Source: an uncultured Lentisphaerota bacterium (GTDB lineage: Bacteria; Verrucomicrobiota; Lentisphaeria; Victivallales; UBA1829). Taken from it: DNA of 64,000 nucleotides. Position 1 is the stretch's first letter; the number at the start of each line of letters is the position of its first letter. Of this stretch, positions 51,635 to 61,848 are shown in pieces. The DNA lies in assembly GCA_900320095.1 (NCBI GenBank), contig ONQZ01000011.1, positions 1 through 64,000 on the forward strand. Reading direction: 5' to 3'. The notes under the pieces are model-generated. The model did not search any database and was not told the origin of the DNA. It saw only the letters and a program-made list of their open reading frames with translations. Both the position numbers and the translations under genes were made by a program.

Positions 51635-51687
51635 ATCGTTTTCCTTCCGTTCAAAAAGGTTCATTTGTGTTTGTATGATCCGGTACA

Positions 51688-51716
51688 AATATACAGTCGT
51701 GCGGCGCGAAAATCAA
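51688..51716 (-). promoter_or_regulatory. Promoter of the Sel1 membrane protein
   Basis: Minus strand TTGATT (51711-51716), 17 bases, TATATT (51688-51693). Confidence 0.65.
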
Positions 51717-51798
51717 GCGCCTTTGCAGGATATATGCGTCTTTTCCCGGAAAGGCGTCCGCTTTCGGCACGTCCTTTTTCCACACAGGACGAGGAAGA

Positions 51799-52959
51799 TC
51801 AGCGGCCGTTCGGGAACAGCATGACTTCGAGCCAGTCGTTCAGGTGGTTGTCGAGCCAGTAGTCCTGTACGCGGGCGTAATTCGCACGGATAAGCCGGAG
51901 CTGGGCGTCCGGGTCCGCGAACAGCGCACGGACCTTCCGGTCGAGCGTGTCAGCGGTGTCGAAACACGCCTCCGGGGCGATCTGCCTGTAACTGCCGAGG
52001 TCCTGCACGAACGAGGGCGTGCCTTCCGCCCAGGATTCCAGCAGCTTGATCGGGCTCTTGCATTCGTTGAAGAGGGAATGCCGGAGCGGCTGGATGAAGA
52101 GGTCGGCGCGGATGGAGCGCCGTACGCGCGGATAGTCCAGGAAGGGACCGATGGGGATGCGCGTGAAATCGTCGGCGTATTGCGCGAGGGCAGGGGGGAA
52201 CCCGCCGTGGAAGACGAACTCGTATTGGTGGCGGTTCGCGACGATCCAGTCGAGGATGCCGGAGAAATCGTCGCCCGCGCCGGTCCGGTTCATATCGAAA
52301 TGCGACATGCTGCAGGAGAAGCAGATGCGCGGCTTCCGGGTCTTCTGCGAGCGGATGCGGTCGAGGATGACCGCTTCGTCGTAGGAATCGAAGAAGTAGC
52401 GCGGCAGGTAGTTCGGGATCACGCGGAATTTCGAGCGCGGAATCCCGAATTTCGAGCTGTAGTAGTCGGCGAGCGCTGCGCACGTGACGGTGATCGCGTC
52501 GCTGCCCTCCATGAAGCCGGGAATGGCGTCCTTGCCTTCCTTGAAAATGGACCGGTAGCAGTTGTAGACGGGGATGTCTTCCTGAACGAGGATGTCGTCG
52601 ATTTCGTAGACGACGGGAAAACGGAAATGCTTTTTCGCCGGGAGAAGGAAGTTGCGGAACCATTCGAGGTTTGCAACGCCGCAGGCGCGCTGGAGCCGGA
52701 AGGATACGAGAAGCGGGAAAAGCTCCCTGTTGTTGAACAATATCCGCGCATCGGAGAAGAGGGCGTTGTCGTAGACCTGGGAAATCAGCTGGGAGATGAA
52801 GAGAATCCGGTAGTAGGAGCAGCCGCCGACGTCGATGTGGGTGGAGGCGAAAACGCAATTCCGGCGAGGAGGAAGCTGTGCCGGAGGGGGATTTGCTTTC
52901 CTTGCCGTCGGTTCCGGCCGTACCGGGGCGGTCAGTTTGGACTGTACGAATTGATACAT
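51799..52959 (-). CDS. Glycosyltransferase (GT-B fold, group 1-like)
   Basis: 386 aa; the Met at 52959 is chosen because the promoter lies just upstream, although no Shine-Dalgarno is obvious. The pattern FRFPVVYEIDDILVQEDIPVYN in the middle and TVTCAALADYYSSKFGI before FRVIPNYLP fit GT-B enzymes that begin with donor-independent N-domains. The C-terminal domain has CFSCSMSHFDMNRTGAGDDF, NECKSPIKLLESWAEGTPSFVQDLGSYRQI, the usual nucleotide-sugar binding loop with Glu. A disordered Pro-rich segment (about residues 15-35) precedes the catalytic fold. The acceptor is unknown. It is divergent from the kinase gene. Confidence 0.82.
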   Translation of the reverse strand: MYQFVQSKLTAPVRPEPTARKANPPPAQLPPRRNCVFASTHIDVGGCSYYRILFISQLISQVYDNALFSDARILFNNRELFPLLVSFRLQRACGVANLEWFRNFLLPAKKHFRFPVVYEIDDILVQEDIPVYNCYRSIFKEGKDAIPGFMEGSDAITVTCAALADYYSSKFGIPRSKFRVIPNYLPRYFFDSYDEAVILDRIRSQKTRKPRICFSCSMSHFDMNRTGAGDDFSGILDWIVANRHQYEFVFHGGFPPALAQYADDFTRIPIGPFLDYPRVRRSIRADLFIQPLRHSLFNECKSPIKLLESWAEGTPSFVQDLGSYRQIAPEACFDTADTLDRKVRALFADPDAQLRLIRANYARVQDYWLDNHLNDWLEVMLFPNGR

Positions 52960-53022
52960 GGTGCGCGAGGGAGAGAGTTGTCCGGAGCATCCGGTTTGTT
53001 TGATCTGACGATACCGGAAAGA

Positions 53023-53050
53023 AATATACTCCCGCAAATCCGAAAAACAA
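53023..53050 (-). promoter_or_regulatory. Promoter of the glycosyltransferase gene
   Basis: Minus strand TTGTTT (53045-53050), 16 bases, TATATT (53023-53028). Confidence 0.6.
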
Positions 53051-53102
53051 GCGCGGGACCCCGGAAATGTCGTCAAAATGAGGAAAAAAAGCGGACTTGA
53101 GG

Positions 53103-53131
53103 TTGAAGTTTCAGTGTGCGCGGTCTATATT
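53103..53131 (+). promoter_or_regulatory. Promoter of the Ser/Thr kinase gene
   Basis: TTGAAG (53103-53108), 17 bases, TATATT (53126-53131), about 85 bases before the ATG. Confidence 0.65.
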
Positions 53132-53217
53132 AGAATATTTTGCCAATGATTTCCTCCTGCCGGGAGATGTTCCGTTTTCCTTGCCCGGCAATCATGGCGC
53201 AACAGGAAGAAGGATCC

Positions 53218-55578
53218 ATGCTCTACTGCCCGAAATGCCAGCAGCTCGAACCGACCACGCCGCAGAAACACGACGACGGCACGGTGACGTATCTCTGCAG
53301 GAAATGCGGCAGCGCGATCCCTCTGCGCCGCGACCTGCGCCCGGGCGAAGTCGTGGCGGGATTCCAGATCGAGGAGGAACTCGGACGCGGCGCGATGGGG
53401 ATCGTGTACCAGGCGCGGCAGACCAACCTCGACCGCGAGGTCGCGATCAAGATCCTGTCCGACGACAGTGCCAGCGACGAAGTGTACGTGGAACGTTTCT
53501 TCCGCGAGGCGCGCGCCGCTGCGAGCCTGTCGCATCCGAACGTGGTGCAGGCGTACGACGCGGGCGTGACCGAGGACGGCATCTATTATTTCGTGATGGA
53601 GAAGATCACCGGGGAGAACCTGGAGCTGGTGCTGAACAACGTCGGGCCGCTGAACATCCCGCAGGCGCTGGACGTCTTCATCTCCGTCGCGAACGCGCTG
53701 TCCTACGCCTGGACCCGGAACCAGCTCAGCCACGGCGATATCAAGCCGGAAAACATCATCATGCGCCTGAACGGCAAGGTGAAGCTCGCCGATTTCGGGC
53801 TCGCACGCCGCGCGAAAGACCCCGAACTTGCCGACGAGGACATCCGCGCCACGCCCGCCTACGCCCCGCCCGAGATCATCAACGGCGACAAGGACGTCCC
53901 GGGATTCAAGTCCGACATGTATTCCTTCGGCGCCACGGCCTACCACATCCTGATCGGACACGAGCCGTTCGTCGATTCCGACCCCGTGAAGGTCTGCGCC
54001 ATGCAGCTTTCCGACATCCAGACACCGCTTTGCGAGCTCAATCCGAACATCCCGAAACGGTTGTCCGACCTGGTTGACGCCCTGATGGAGAAGGATCCCG
54101 CGAACCGGCCCGCCGCCTGGAGCGACGTGGTCGACGAACTGAAGGCGATTCAGCGCGAACTCGGTTCCGGTCCGGCCGGAGCTTCAGCGGAAAAAGCCGG
54201 GACAGCCGGCGTTTCCAAACCTCCGCAGCGGAAAGGGGTTCCCGTCTGGATCATCGCCGCGGCGGTCCTGCTGCTCGTTGCGATCGCCGTGATCGTGTTC
54301 AAAATGACTTCGAAAACGGTCGAGCCGGGCAAGGATGTCCCGCCCGCCGCCGACAATACGCCGTCCACGCCCGCGGTTTCCGTGCCGGAGAACAAAACGG
54401 AACCGGCATCCGTTCACGATGCGGCGTTTTATGCGGTGCGCTGGCGCATGATCCAGGAGGAATCCAGGGACTCCGGCCTGGAGCTGAGCCAGGTCGAAAA
54501 GTTCGTCTCGGATGCCGGATCGAATGCTCCCGCGGAGGCCGTCGAGGCGCTCGCCGGGCTCCGTGCAGCCGAGAGACAAAGCCGTGCGCTGTCCCTGCGG
54601 AACGAGCTTCTGGACCAGGCGGCGGCGTTCGACCCGGAAAAAGCGAAGGACCTGGATTTCGATGCGGTCGATGCCCTGTATCTGTCGGCATTGTCGAAAC
54701 GCGACGAGCTGAAAAAACTGGATGCCGAACTCTCCGAACACATCTTCCTGCCGGAACATCAGAAAACAATCGACGCATATTTGAAACAGCTCTCCGATCT
54801 GCAGCTCGCCGTGTCCCTGGGCGGCGATATCTCGACCGGGACGAAGCCGGAAACGGTGAAAACACAGCCGGAAGACCAAACGCCCGCCAAAACGGAGCCC
54901 GCCAAAACGACCAAAACGGAAACCGCCAAAACGACCGAAACGGAGCCGGATGACGCCACGGAAGAACCGCTGATGGATTCCAAGCTGCTCATGAACTATC
55001 TGCTCCTGCTGGACTATCTGCCGGGCACCATCCGCGACGAGGCGAAAAGCGCCGAGGCGCTCCGGCTGGTGAACGAGCTCCTGTCCGACAAGGATTTCAC
55101 GGTCGAGATCCCGCGGAAAAACTGCCTCGGCATCCGGAAATTCCTGGTGCTGAACAATGCGCCGATGCTGCCGTATCTTGATGAAAACGGGAAGGCGCTC
55201 CAGGGCATGAAGCTCTTTCCCCGTTCCTATCCGGACAGCGTTCTGGTCGATATTTCCGGTTCCAACTTCCAGCTGAGCGTCCAGGACAAAAAAGCCAACA
55301 TCCGGCAGAAGAAGACCTGGAGTCAGCTCCGCAGGGAGGAGGGGGAGGACCGGATCATCGTGACGCTGATCAACAGCCCCCAGCTGGCGAAGCTGTCCGC
55401 GGAATTCCGCGAATACCTGTTTGTGCGGGCGCTTTTCCTCGGGGTCGATCCCGAGGTGCTCCAGAACCGTTTTGTCCGCGCGTCCGGTCTGCCCGATGAG
55501 ACGATGGAAGAACTGAGCAGGATCGCCGGCGGCTTCCGGCAGCCCCAGCTCGAAGAAGAGGAAGAAGAGGAAGACTGA
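53218..55578 (+). CDS. Membrane Ser/Thr protein kinase with N-terminal zinc ribbon
   Basis: 786 aa from the ATG at 53218 (AGGAAGAAGG upstream); an ATG at 53194 is an alternative. A four-Cys zinc ribbon (C4, C7, C27, C30) is followed by a Hanks-type kinase domain (residues about 45-315). Gly loop ELGRGAMGIVYQA, Lys78 in EVAIKIL, catalytic loop His172-Gly-Asp-x-Lys-x-x-x-Asn, and DFG at 192-194 are intact. Gly replaces the Arg of His-Arg-Asp, a non-RD kinase. One transmembrane helix (about 342-362) leads to an extracytoplasmic region that is helical, then Thr/Lys/Glu-rich (about 555-590), then a final domain. It ends in a Glu run. It should phosphorylate Ser/Thr in cytoplasmic partners; FHA proteins in the Tad cluster are candidate readers. 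Confidence 0.9.
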   Translation: MLYCPKCQQLEPTTPQKHDDGTVTYLCRKCGSAIPLRRDLRPGEVVAGFQIEEELGRGAMGIVYQARQTNLDREVAIKILSDDSASDEVYVERFFREARAAASLSHPNVVQAYDAGVTEDGIYYFVMEKITGENLELVLNNVGPLNIPQALDVFISVANALSYAWTRNQLSHGDIKPENIIMRLNGKVKLADFGLARRAKDPELADEDIRATPAYAPPEIINGDKDVPGFKSDMYSFGATAYHILIGHEPFVDSDPVKVCAMQLSDIQTPLCELNPNIPKRLSDLVDALMEKDPANRPAAWSDVVDELKAIQRELGSGPAGASAEKAGTAGVSKPPQRKGVPVWIIAAAVLLLVAIAVIVFKMTSKTVEPGKDVPPAADNTPSTPAVSVPENKTEPASVHDAAFYAVRWRMIQEESRDSGLELSQVEKFVSDAGSNAPAEAVEALAGLRAAERQSRALSLRNELLDQAAAFDPEKAKDLDFDAVDALYLSALSKRDELKKLDAELSEHIFLPEHQKTIDAYLKQLSDLQLAVSLGGDISTGTKPETVKTQPEDQTPAKTEPAKTTKTETAKTTETEPDDATEEPLMDSKLLMNYLLLLDYLPGTIRDEAKSAEALRLVNELLSDKDFTVEIPRKNCLGIRKFLVLNNAPMLPYLDENGKALQGMKLFPRSYPDSVLVDISGSNFQLSVQDKKANIRQKKTWSQLRREEGEDRIIVTLINSPQLAKLSAEFREYLFVRALFLGVDPEVLQNRFVRASGLPDETMEELSRIAGGFRQPQLEEEEEEED

Positions 55579-55665
55579 CATCCCGGACGGAATGCGCCGG
55601 CGGCGCGTTTCCTCGCCCATATTCCGGAAAAATGGGGAAAAAGCGGAAAAAAACGCAAAATCCGC

Positions 55666-55694
55666 TTGACAATTGGGACAAACAGATGTAAGTT
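55666..55694 (+). promoter_or_regulatory. Promoter of hpf
   Basis: TTGACA (55666-55671), 17 bases, TAAGTT (55689-55694), 69 bases before the start. Confidence 0.75.
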
Positions 55695-55762
55695 GAAGGC
55701 AGAGAGAACAGGACCGGAGGTCCGGTCCGCTCAAAGAACCATCAGAACCAAGGAGGTCTCGT

Positions 55763-56095
55763 ATGGACATTACCGTAAGCGTTCGTCACTTCGAACTTGA
55801 CAACGAGGTTCGCGATTACGCCGTGAAAGCGGCGGAAGATGCCTTTTCCGAATTCCGCCTGCGCATCAGCAGCGTGAAGATCGTTCTTGACTTGCAGAGA
55901 AACCTGATCACGGCGCACCTCGACGCGGCCGTGAAGGACCACCCGGTCACGGCGGCCTCCCAGGCGTTCGACAACGTCTACAAGGCGATCGACGAGGCCG
56001 TCGCGAAGGCTTCCGCGCAGATGCGGCGCTATCTCGACAAGAAACAGGACCACAAGCACACGCCGCCCATCGGCGAGGCGACCGCGGAATCCTGA
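55763..56095 (+). CDS. hpf: Ribosome hibernation promoting factor, short form (HPF/RaiA family)
   Basis: 110 aa. It binds the decoding region of idle 30S subunits and helps pair or silence ribosomes in slow growth. The N-terminus DITVSVRHFELDNEVRDYAV and the basic helix region LQRNLITAHLDA, with YKAIDEAVAKASAQMRRYLDK, follow the family beta-alpha-beta-beta-beta-alpha layout. The C-terminal dimerisation domain of long HPF is absent. AAGGAGG lies 7 bases upstream, one of the strongest ribosome binding sites here. It is monocistronic with its own terminator. Confidence 0.93.
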   Translation: MDITVSVRHFELDNEVRDYAVKAAEDAFSEFRLRISSVKIVLDLQRNLITAHLDAAVKDHPVTAASQAFDNVYKAIDEAVAKASAQMRRYLDKKQDHKHTPPIGEATAES

Positions 56096-56150
56096 TCCCG
56101 TAATCCAGTCCGCGGCGGCATGAACTGAATTGAACGCCGCGCGGCTTCGA

Positions 56151-56196
56151 CGGCATGCACCGGCAACTGAAAAACACCGGCGCATGCCGCTTTTTT
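56151..56196 (+). terminator. Rho-independent terminator after hpf
   Basis: A 13-bp stem with one mismatch (56151-56163 with 56177-56189) and a 13-base loop is followed by CTTTTTT. Confidence 0.85.
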
Positions 56197-56248
56197 CGTC
56201 TTTTCCGCCGATTTTATGACAAAAAACGGAAAAAAGCCTGAAAAAAGA

Positions 56249-56276
56249 TTGTTTTCTGCGAAAAACGTGCTATAGT
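56249..56276 (+). promoter_or_regulatory. Promoter of the argD-argF-comEC-htrA run
   Basis: TTGTTT (56249-56254), 16 bases, TATAGT (56271-56276), about 40 bases before argD. Confidence 0.6.
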
Positions 56277-56315
56277 AACTCTTTTCCATCTTTATAAGGA
56301 AAGGATTTCGGAAAA

Positions 56316-57529
56316 ATGAAACAGGACACCACGAAAAAACTCCAGAAACTTTACGAAAAGAATGTCATGAACACCTACGGGACGCCCGCGGTGCTGTTCG
56401 TGCGCGGCGGCGGCGTCAACCTGTACGACGCGAACCGGCGCAAATATCTGGATTTTTCCTCCGGCATCTCCGTGTGCAGCCTCGGGCATTGCCACCCCGC
56501 TGTTACCGAGGCGATCTGCCGTCAGGCGCAGACACTCGTGCATGTGTCCAACCTCTTCCTGAACGAAAACATGCCGCGCCTCGCCGAGCTGATCGTGAAG
56601 AAGACATTCGGCAAGGGCCGCGTGTTCTTCTGCAACAGCGGCGCCGAGGCGAACGAAGGTCTCATCAAGCTCGCGCGCAAGTGGGGCAACGCGACAGGCC
56701 GCAACGAGATCGTCGTGATGGAGAATTCGTTCCACGGACGCACGCTCGCCACGCTCGCCGCGACCGGCCGCAGCAAATACCGCGAGGGCTTCAACCCTGA
56801 CATGCCCGGCTTCAAGTTCGCGAAGTTCAACGACCTGAAGTCCGTGAAGAAGGCGATCGGCCCGAAGACCTGCGCCGTGCTGCTTGAGGCGGTCCAGGGC
56901 GAAGGCGGCATCGTGCCCGCCGACGAGGAGTTCATCAAGGGCCTCGACAAGCTCTGCAAGGAAAAAGACGTCCTGCTGATGTTCGACGAGGTGCAGTGCG
57001 GCATGGGCCGCACCGGCACACTCTGCGCCTGGCAGGGATACGGCATCAAGCCCGATGCGTTCTCGTTCGCCAAGGCGATCGCGAACGGCATCCCGATGGG
57101 CGCGTTCGTGTGCAACGAGCGCCTGTCCGGCGTGCTGACTCCGGGCACCCACGGCAACACGTTCGGCGGCAACGCGCTCGCTACCGCCGCCTCGCTCGCC
57201 GTCTTCGAGACGATCTACAAGGACAAGATCCTGGACAACGTGAAGGAGATGGGCGCATATCTGCGCGGCAAACTCGAAAAGTTCGTCGAAAAGTACGATT
57301 TCGTGAAGGAGGTCCGCGGACGCGGCCTCATGCTCGGCGTCGTGCTCGACTTCCCGGCGAAGGACATCCTCCCGGTCCTGCGTGAGAAGGGGCTCGTCGC
57401 CCTGTCCGCGGGCGAGGTCGTGCTTCGCCTTCTGCCCCCGCTGATCGTGAAACGGGAGGACTGCGACAAGGCCGTGCGCATCATCGGCGCGGCATTCAAG
57501 GAATATTCAGCTTCGAAAGGAGGCCGGAA

Positions 57530-57533
<4 letters not shown>
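56316..57533 (+). CDS. argD: Acetylornithine aminotransferase
   Basis: 405-aa PLP-dependent class III aminotransferase. In arginine synthesis it converts N-acetylglutamate semialdehyde to N-acetylornithine. The Schiff-base Lys253 is in FSFAKAIANGIPMGAFV; LMFDEVQCGMGRTG carries the PLP-ring Asp, and NSGAEANEGLIKLAR and HGNTFGGNALA the phosphate and substrate loops. Family features (GVNLYDANRRKYLDFSSGISV) favour ArgD over ornithine or GABA aminotransferase, and the 4-base overlap with argF supports it. Confidence 0.94.
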
Positions 57534-58438
<905 letters not shown>

Positions 58439-58462
58439 CGGGATCCCTTCGGGCGCCGCGCC

Positions 58463-60676
58463 ATGGAATCCGTGCCGGGACACAGAACCGTCTTTCCGCG
58501 CGCGCTGTTCCGCCGACTCCGGATAAGCGCGACCGCGTTCGAACAGTCCTGCCCCGCCGCGCTTTTCCTGCTTGCGGCAGTCACAGCCGTTCTCTCTGTC
58601 CGGGGGAACGGCTTTCCTTATGTCCTGATCCCGGCGGCGTCGGTCCTGCTCGTGTGGGCGCTGATCCCGACGCGGGACGCGCTGGTCCGGTTTGCCCTGC
58701 CGATGCTGCCCGCGCTGATCGCGGCGCTGGTCTGGTCGGGACAGCAGAGGAATTTCATCGCGGACGAGGCGGGACGGGCGCGGTTCGCCGCCGAAGCCGA
58801 ATTGATCGTTGACGACCCGTCCGCCTCGGCACGGAGCGGCGAAGCGTTCCGCGTGCGGAATCTGCAATGCCGCGTGAAACGCTTCCGCTACGGCGCGAAC
58901 GCTCCATGGATTGAATTTGAGGATTCAAAACCGCGCGTCCTGCTGGACTGCGGCCGTGGCGAGAACGCGATCGCGATCCCGCTCGGATTCGGCGACACCT
59001 TGCTTGCGACGGGCGTTTTCTCCGCGCCGGAGCCGCCGCTCTTTCCCGGTTCCTTCGACTATGCCGCCTACCTCGAACACGAGGGTATCTACGAATTGTT
59101 CCGCCCCGAACCGGAATCTCTGGAGGTCGTTTTGCACGGGACCGGATTCCGCCGGGCGCTCTACGATCTGCGCGACGCCGCGCTGGCGGCGGTCTGCCGC
59201 GGATTCCGGAGCGTGGAGAACGCGCGGATGGCGGGCGCGATGCTCGGCGGACGCAGGATCGCGCTGGAAAAGGAGACGCGCGCCGGATTCCTCTCCAGCG
59301 GAACAATTCATATCCTGACCGTCAGCGGCACGCATGTCGGAATCTTCTCCTCGCTTCTGCTCTTTCTTCTGGTCTGGGTGCCGTTCCGGAAACGCTGCCT
59401 TGTTGTGCTTGCGCCGCTCCTGCTGTATGCGCTGTCGACGGGGATGCGCGAACCTGCGATGCGCGCCTACGTGATGATCGCGGCGTTCCTGATCCTGCGT
59501 TCGCTCCTTCTCGCCACCTCGCACATCAACACGCTGATGCTGGCGGCGTACGCGATCCTCGTGATCTCGCCTGCGAGCCTGCTGAAACCCGGCATGTACT
59601 ATTCGTTTCTGTCCGTGGCGCTGCTGCTGAGCCTGCCGCGCGACGTCGGGAGCATCATGCTCGGATTTCTCTCGCGGAAGTTGTCGCAGCCGCTTCCAGT
59701 GCGCTATGCCCCGGTGTGGCGCATCCGGGCGTCGCGCTTGATCCGGATCCTGTCGTCCGCGTTTGCCGCGACTCTTGTGGCGAGCCTGGGCAGCGGCGTG
59801 CTGTCGATCCTGTATCAGGGACTGTTCCCGGTTTCCGCGGTCCCCGCCAACCTGCTCGTGATGCCGCTGGCTGTTCTTTCGTTCATCGCGGCGGGCGTGG
59901 CGCTGCTCTTTTCGTGGGCGGGGCCGGTTGGTCTTTTCTTCTCAGGCGTGCTCGAACAGGTCTTCCGTCTGATCGGCTGGCTGGGGCGCTTCTTCGGCGG
60001 GCTCTGCGAGACTGCGATTCCGCGTCCGCCGGTGTGGACGATCATTCTGTTCCTCGCCGCTATGTTCTATCTGCTCCACGCGAAACACTGGCGGCGGGCG
60101 GCATGCGCGGCGGCGCTTATGACAGCGCTGTTCCTGTTCTGGTGCTTCCGGGCGGCGTTTTTCCCCGCCGAGGTGCTGATCCTGAGCGGCGGCGGGACCG
60201 GACAGGAAACCGCGGTCGTCGTGACGGATCCCGCGCTCGGACGCGCCGACGTGGTGAACGTGCCGGACTACCGGACGGGGAGCGTGCTTGCGGATTATCT
60301 GCATGAACGCGGCATCACGGCATGCCGGTCCGTGGCGGTCTCCAGCGGACGCAAAGCGTCGTTCGACGGGCTCGACACATTCGCCGCGCAGATCCCGGTC
60401 ATAGATATCCATGCGCCCTCGAACGCGCTGAGCAAGATGCCGGACGGTCCGGCGGTCACGGCGCTTCCGTACCGCGGCGCGATTTCGTCCTGCGAACTTT
60501 CCGACGAACTTTTTTCGTTTTCCATCGGAACAATTGACGGTAATCTGTTGTCCAATCATACAGGCCGCGGTCATCTGACGCTGAGGAAGGACGGCATCTT
60601 GTTTCTTGATGCCGACATTCCGCAGACGTCGGCACGGCGGCTCCACATCCAACCACTCGAAAGCATCACACCATGA
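58463..60676 (+). CDS. ComEC/Rec2-like membrane protein without a catalytic metallo-beta-lactamase centre
   Basis: 737 aa. A short basic N-terminus is followed by three hydrophobic segments (about residues 28-95), the ComEC N-terminal domain (100-235), and the competence membrane domain of about eight helices from residue 280. That domain's hallmark is SGTIHILTVSGTHVGIFSSLL, with YALSTGMREPAMRAYVMIAAF. ComEC is the inner-membrane channel for single-strand DNA uptake. The C-terminal 170 residues (after about 565) keep the general strand order of the beta-lactamase-like domain but no His-x-His-x-Asp-His. The channel may still be active, or serve another role. It lies 24 bases after argF. Confidence 0.88.
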   Translation: MESVPGHRTVFPRALFRRLRISATAFEQSCPAALFLLAAVTAVLSVRGNGFPYVLIPAASVLLVWALIPTRDALVRFALPMLPALIAALVWSGQQRNFIADEAGRARFAAEAELIVDDPSASARSGEAFRVRNLQCRVKRFRYGANAPWIEFEDSKPRVLLDCGRGENAIAIPLGFGDTLLATGVFSAPEPPLFPGSFDYAAYLEHEGIYELFRPEPESLEVVLHGTGFRRALYDLRDAALAAVCRGFRSVENARMAGAMLGGRRIALEKETRAGFLSSGTIHILTVSGTHVGIFSSLLLFLLVWVPFRKRCLVVLAPLLLYALSTGMREPAMRAYVMIAAFLILRSLLLATSHINTLMLAAYAILVISPASLLKPGMYYSFLSVALLLSLPRDVGSIMLGFLSRKLSQPLPVRYAPVWRIRASRLIRILSSAFAATLVASLGSGVLSILYQGLFPVSAVPANLLVMPLAVLSFIAAGVALLFSWAGPVGLFFSGVLEQVFRLIGWLGRFFGGLCETAIPRPPVWTIILFLAAMFYLLHAKHWRRAACAAALMTALFLFWCFRAAFFPAEVLILSGGGTGQETAVVVTDPALGRADVVNVPDYRTGSVLADYLHERGITACRSVAVSSGRKASFDGLDTFAAQIPVIDIHAPSNALSKMPDGPAVTALPYRGAISSCELSDELFSFSIGTIDGNLLSNHTGRGHLTLRKDGILFLDADIPQTSARRLHIQPLESITP

Positions 60677-61848
60677 AAGTCTGTCATCTCATCACACGCA
60701 TGATCGTCGGCGGCGCGCAGGAAAATACGTTTCTTTCCGCGCGCGGGCTCCACGAGGCCGGGCACGAATCCGTCCTGATGACAGGGCCGTCGCCGGGGCC
60801 GGAGGGCGAACTCCTCCGCCAGTGCGGCAGGATCGACTTCCGCGTGGAGGAGTGCCCGACGCTGTGCCGGGAGATCGACCCGGTCCGCGACTGGCAGAGC
60901 TACCGCGCGCTGGTGAAGTTTTTCAAAAAGGAGAAATTCGACGTCGTCCACACGCACGCCTCGAAAGCGGGCATCATCGGGCGTTATGCCGCCCGCGCCG
61001 CCGGGGTGCCGCTGGTGATCCATACCGTGCACGGACTGCCGTTCTCGCGCATCTATCCGGCGTGGAAGAACGCGGTCTACATCCGGCTGGAACGCATGGC
61101 GGCGAAACGCTGCGACCGTATCTATGCCGTGGCGCAGGACATGATCGACCAGTGCCTGCAAAACCATATCGGGCGGCCTGGGATGTTCAAGGTCGTGTAC
61201 AGCGGCATGGAACTGGAACCCTTCCTGACGACGCAGCCCGATCCCGAACTCCGGCGTTCGCTGGGGATCCCGGACGGCGCGAAGGTCGTCGGCACGCTCG
61301 CGCGGCTCTTCCCGATGAAGGGCTACGCGGAGCTGTGGCGGAGCATCCCGGAGATCGTCAAGCGCGTCCCGGACGTGCATTTCCTGCTGATCGGGAACGG
61401 CATCCTGCGGGAACAGCTGGAGGCCGAGGCGGCGGAGCGCGGATTCCGCGACCGCCTGAGCTTCGCCGGGCTCGTTCCGCCCGCCCGGGTGCCGCGCTAC
61501 CTGGCGCTGACCGACGTCCTCGTGCATTTCTCCATGCGCGAAGGTCTGCCGCGCGCGGCGGTCCAGGCGCTCGCCATGAAAAAGCCGGTCGTGGCGTTCG
61601 ACATCGACGGCACGCGCGAGGTCGTCCTGAACGGGAAGACCGGTTATTTGCTTCAGCCCGGCGGCGACACGCCCGGCGCGGAGGAGATCTCCGAACTCCT
61701 GATGAACGATGAAAAACGCCGCGCGTTCGGAGAGGCCGGCCGCGAGCTTGTGAAACCGAGGTTCGACTGGCACACCATGTCGGACACGCTGATCGCGGAA
61801 TACACCCATTATCTTGAACTCAAAAAGAAAGGATTGCCGATGCCATGA
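60673..61848 (+). CDS. Glycosyltransferase family 4 protein
   Basis: 391 aa, GT-B fold. The acceptor domain begins CHLITRMIVGGAQENTF, with FDVVHTHASKAGIIGRYAA and VIHTVHGLPF. The donor domain has VVGTLARLFPMKGYAEL, then FLLIGNGILREQLE, SFAGLVPPARVPRYLALTDVLVHFSMREGLPRA and the Glu-rich sugar-nucleotide loop. It would add one sugar in lipopolysaccharide or another surface glycan. It overlaps the comEC-like and htrA genes by 4 bases each, an operon of unrelated functions. Confidence 0.9.
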   Translation: MKVCHLITRMIVGGAQENTFLSARGLHEAGHESVLMTGPSPGPEGELLRQCGRIDFRVEECPTLCREIDPVRDWQSYRALVKFFKKEKFDVVHTHASKAGIIGRYAARAAGVPLVIHTVHGLPFSRIYPAWKNAVYIRLERMAAKRCDRIYAVAQDMIDQCLQNHIGRPGMFKVVYSGMELEPFLTTQPDPELRRSLGIPDGAKVVGTLARLFPMKGYAELWRSIPEIVKRVPDVHFLLIGNGILREQLEAEAAERGFRDRLSFAGLVPPARVPRYLALTDVLVHFSMREGLPRAAVQALAMKKPVVAFDIDGTREVVLNGKTGYLLQPGGDTPGAEEISELLMNDEKRRAFGEAGRELVKPRFDWHTMSDTLIAEYTHYLELKKKGLPMP

